Source of the DNA: Chthoniobacteraceae bacterium
GTDB lineage: Bacteria; Verrucomicrobiota; Verrucomicrobiia; Chthoniobacterales; Chthoniobacteraceae
Length of the DNA: 64,000 nt
Direction of reading: 5' to 3'
Assembly (NCBI GenBank): GCA_947471505.1
Contig: CANIWM010000015.1
Location: forward strand, 1 to 64,000
Shown here: one piece after another, positions 62,700 through 64,000 of the stretch
Position numbering within the stretch: the stretch's first letter is position 1
Layout: every line of letters starts with the position of its first letter
Made by a program: the position numbers and the translations under genes
The notes under the pieces: generated by a model
Database searches by the model: none
Seen by the model: only the letters and a program-made list of their open reading frames with translations
What the model was told of the DNA's origin: nothing

Positions 62700-64000
62700 A
62701 TGAGCACCGAGCGCCGCAAACCATTTCCATTCGATCAATTTGAACCTGCTTGGCAGCGCGTATGGGAGGAGCGCCAGACTTTCCACGTCGGCAATCCGGG
62801 GGAGCCGGGGTTCGATGCGCGGAAGCCGAAATACTACGTGCTCGATATGTTCCCGTATCCGAGCGGCTCGGGGCTGCACGTCGGGCATCCAGAGGGTTAC
62901 ACGGCTACGGACATCATCGGGCGCTTTAAGAAGATGAGCGGGTTCAACGTGCTGCATCCGATGGGGTGGGATGCGTTCGGGCTGCCTGCGGAGCAGTATG
63001 CGATCAAAACCGGGCAGCATCCGCGTGCGACGACGGAGGCGAATATCGCGACGTTTAAGCGGCAGTTGCAGGCGATTGGCTTTGGCTACGATTGGCAGCG
63101 GGAGGTGAATACGACGGACCCTGGGTACTTTAAATGGACGCAGTGGATTTTCCTCCAGCTCTACAATGCGTGGCTGAACCCGGCGACGAATCGCGCGGAG
63201 CACGTCTCCACTTACACGGGCGACGATGTGGACAGCGTGCGGCTGGCGTATATCTCGCACGCGCCGGTGAATTGGTGCCCGGAGCTGGGGACGGTGCTGG
63301 CGAATGAGGAGGTGGTGGATGGGAAAAGTGAGGTGGGCGGATTTGCCGTGGAGCGCCGCCCGATGCGGCAGTGGATGCTGCGGATTACGGCGTTTGCGCA
63401 GCGGCTCATTGATGAGCTGGACGGGCTGGATTGGCCGGAGAGCATCAAGCTGCATCAGCGGAATTGGATCGGGCGGAGTGAGGGGGCGTTGGTGGATTTC
63501 AAAATGACGAATGACGGAATGACGAATGACGATGATCGCGTCATCACCGTTTTCACCACCCGCCCCGACACGCTTTACGGCGCGACTTACATGGTGCTCG
63601 CGCCGGAGCATTCGCTGGTGGATGTGATTTCTACGGCTGATCAAAAGGCGGCGATCGACGCGTATCGCAAGGCGACGGGCGGGAAGAGCGACCTTGAGCG
63701 CACGGAGCTGGCGAAGGAAAAGACGGGCGTCTTTACCGGAGCGTTTGCGATCAATCCGGTGAGCGGCGAGCGCATCCCCGTGTGGATTGCGGACTATGTG
63801 CTGACGGGCTACGGCACGGGCGCAATCATGGCGGTGCCTGCGCACGATGAGCGGGATTGGGAGTTTGCGAAGAAGTTTGCCCTGCCCATCCGCGAGGTGG
63901 TGGCAAAGGAAGCGCGCATCGGTTTTGGCAATAAGGCGGCGTGCGATACCGAGCCGCTCGAAGTTTTCACCGACGAAGGTTTCGCGGTGAATAGCGGTCC
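62700..64000 (+). CDS. leuS: Leucyl-tRNA synthetase, N-terminal part (runs off the window)
   Basis: Open from ATG 62700 to the right edge (433 codons seen of about 850). The HIGH-like motif is [51 protein letters not shown] and the editing-domain motif [20 protein letters not shown] confirm LeuRS. The editing region carries a low-complexity stretch [16 protein letters not shown] encoded by tandem aatgacg words (about 63502-63534), which looks like a short repeat inserted in frame. The catalytic KMSKS part lies beyond the window. Confidence 0.95.
   Translation, partial: MSTERRKPFPFDQFEPAWQRVWEERQTFHVGNPGEPGFDARKPKYYVLDMFPYPSGSGLHVGHPEGYTATDIIGRFKKMSGFNVLHPMGWDAFGLPAEQYAIKTGQHPRATTEANIATFKRQLQAIGFGYDWQREVNTTDPGYFKWTQWIFLQLYNAWLNPATNRAEHVSTYTGDDVDSVRLAYISHAPVNWCPELGTVLANEEVVDGKSEVGGFAVERRPMRQWMLRITAFAQRLIDELDGLDWPESIKLHQRNWIGRSEGALVDFKMTNDGMTNDDDRVITVFTTRPDTLYGATYMVLAPEHSLVDVISTADQKAAIDAYRKATGGKSDLERTELAKEKTGVFTGAFAINPVSGERIPVWIADYVLTGYGTGAIMAVPAHDERDWEFAKKFALPIREVVAKEARIGFGNKAACDTEPLEVFTDEGFAVNSG

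Noticed and set aside
1-64000. tRNA or rRNA genes
   Set aside because: No sequence with a credible tRNA T-arm or rRNA signature was found by eye in the intergenic regions.

Overview
The window looks like a chromosomal segment of a GC-rich, Gram-negative bacterium of the PVC group, most likely Verrucomicrobiota. The clues are a planctomycete/verrucomicrobium-type cytochrome protein (PSCyt1-DUF1587-DUF1595-DUF1592-DUF1588-DUF1585), a secreted sulfatase, a 2,332-residue LamG/Fn3/lamin-tail/CotH surface protein, eukaryote-like glutamine synthetase II, futalosine-pathway menaquinone genes, heptosyltransferase-type GT9, and many prepilin-like proteins. No rRNA, tRNA, phage, transposase or CRISPR locus was recognised. 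The taxonomic call is inference from gene content.

Layout. 0.1-12.6 kb: secreted hydrolases and catabolic proteins (EEP phosphatase/nuclease, esterase, PSD cytochrome, sulfatase) around dxr, plus a 42-bp tandem array next to an unknown gene and a secreted HEAT-like gene cut in two by one in-frame TAG. 12.7-24 kb: a six-hairpin-type secreted enzyme, an SPFH/NAD-kinase-like pair, and a four-gene RbsB/AroE-like/RbsA/RbsC operon. 24-32.5 kb: mqnA-mqnE, yceD-rpmF, GT9, DUF4142, a nucleoside-type MFS carrier, and hemC overlapping a P1B-4 metal ATPase. 32.6-38.2 kb: type IV pilus-like genes, namely a receiver-domain/PilN-like fusion, a PilO-like protein and three minor pilin-like genes. 38.3-41.7 kb: tig-clpP-clpX. 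42.3-43.7 kb: two small genes that look like integron cassettes with attC-like sites. 44-46.6 kb: a 21-bp tandem array, uxaC and a pseudopilin. 46.8-58.8 kb: a class A PBP, then VTC domain - DUF4956 - pseudopilin - giant CotH/lamin-tail protein. 58.9-64 kb: a small membrane protein, a sigma-54 promoter in front of glnII, manA, a potD-like binding protein, and the 5' part of leuS, which runs off the window.

How the genes fit together. The organism appears to degrade and import carbohydrates (sulfatase, esterase, six-hairpin-type enzyme, sugar ABC transporter, uronate isomerase, mannose-6-P isomerase). It makes menaquinone by the futalosine route and isoprenoids by the MEP route, and it builds pilus-like and CotH-associated surface structures. 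Intergenic space is unusually rich in inverted repeats (MITE/REP-like), several of which overlap the start or stop codons of neighbouring genes. Three tandem arrays have a period of 21 bp or a multiple of it.
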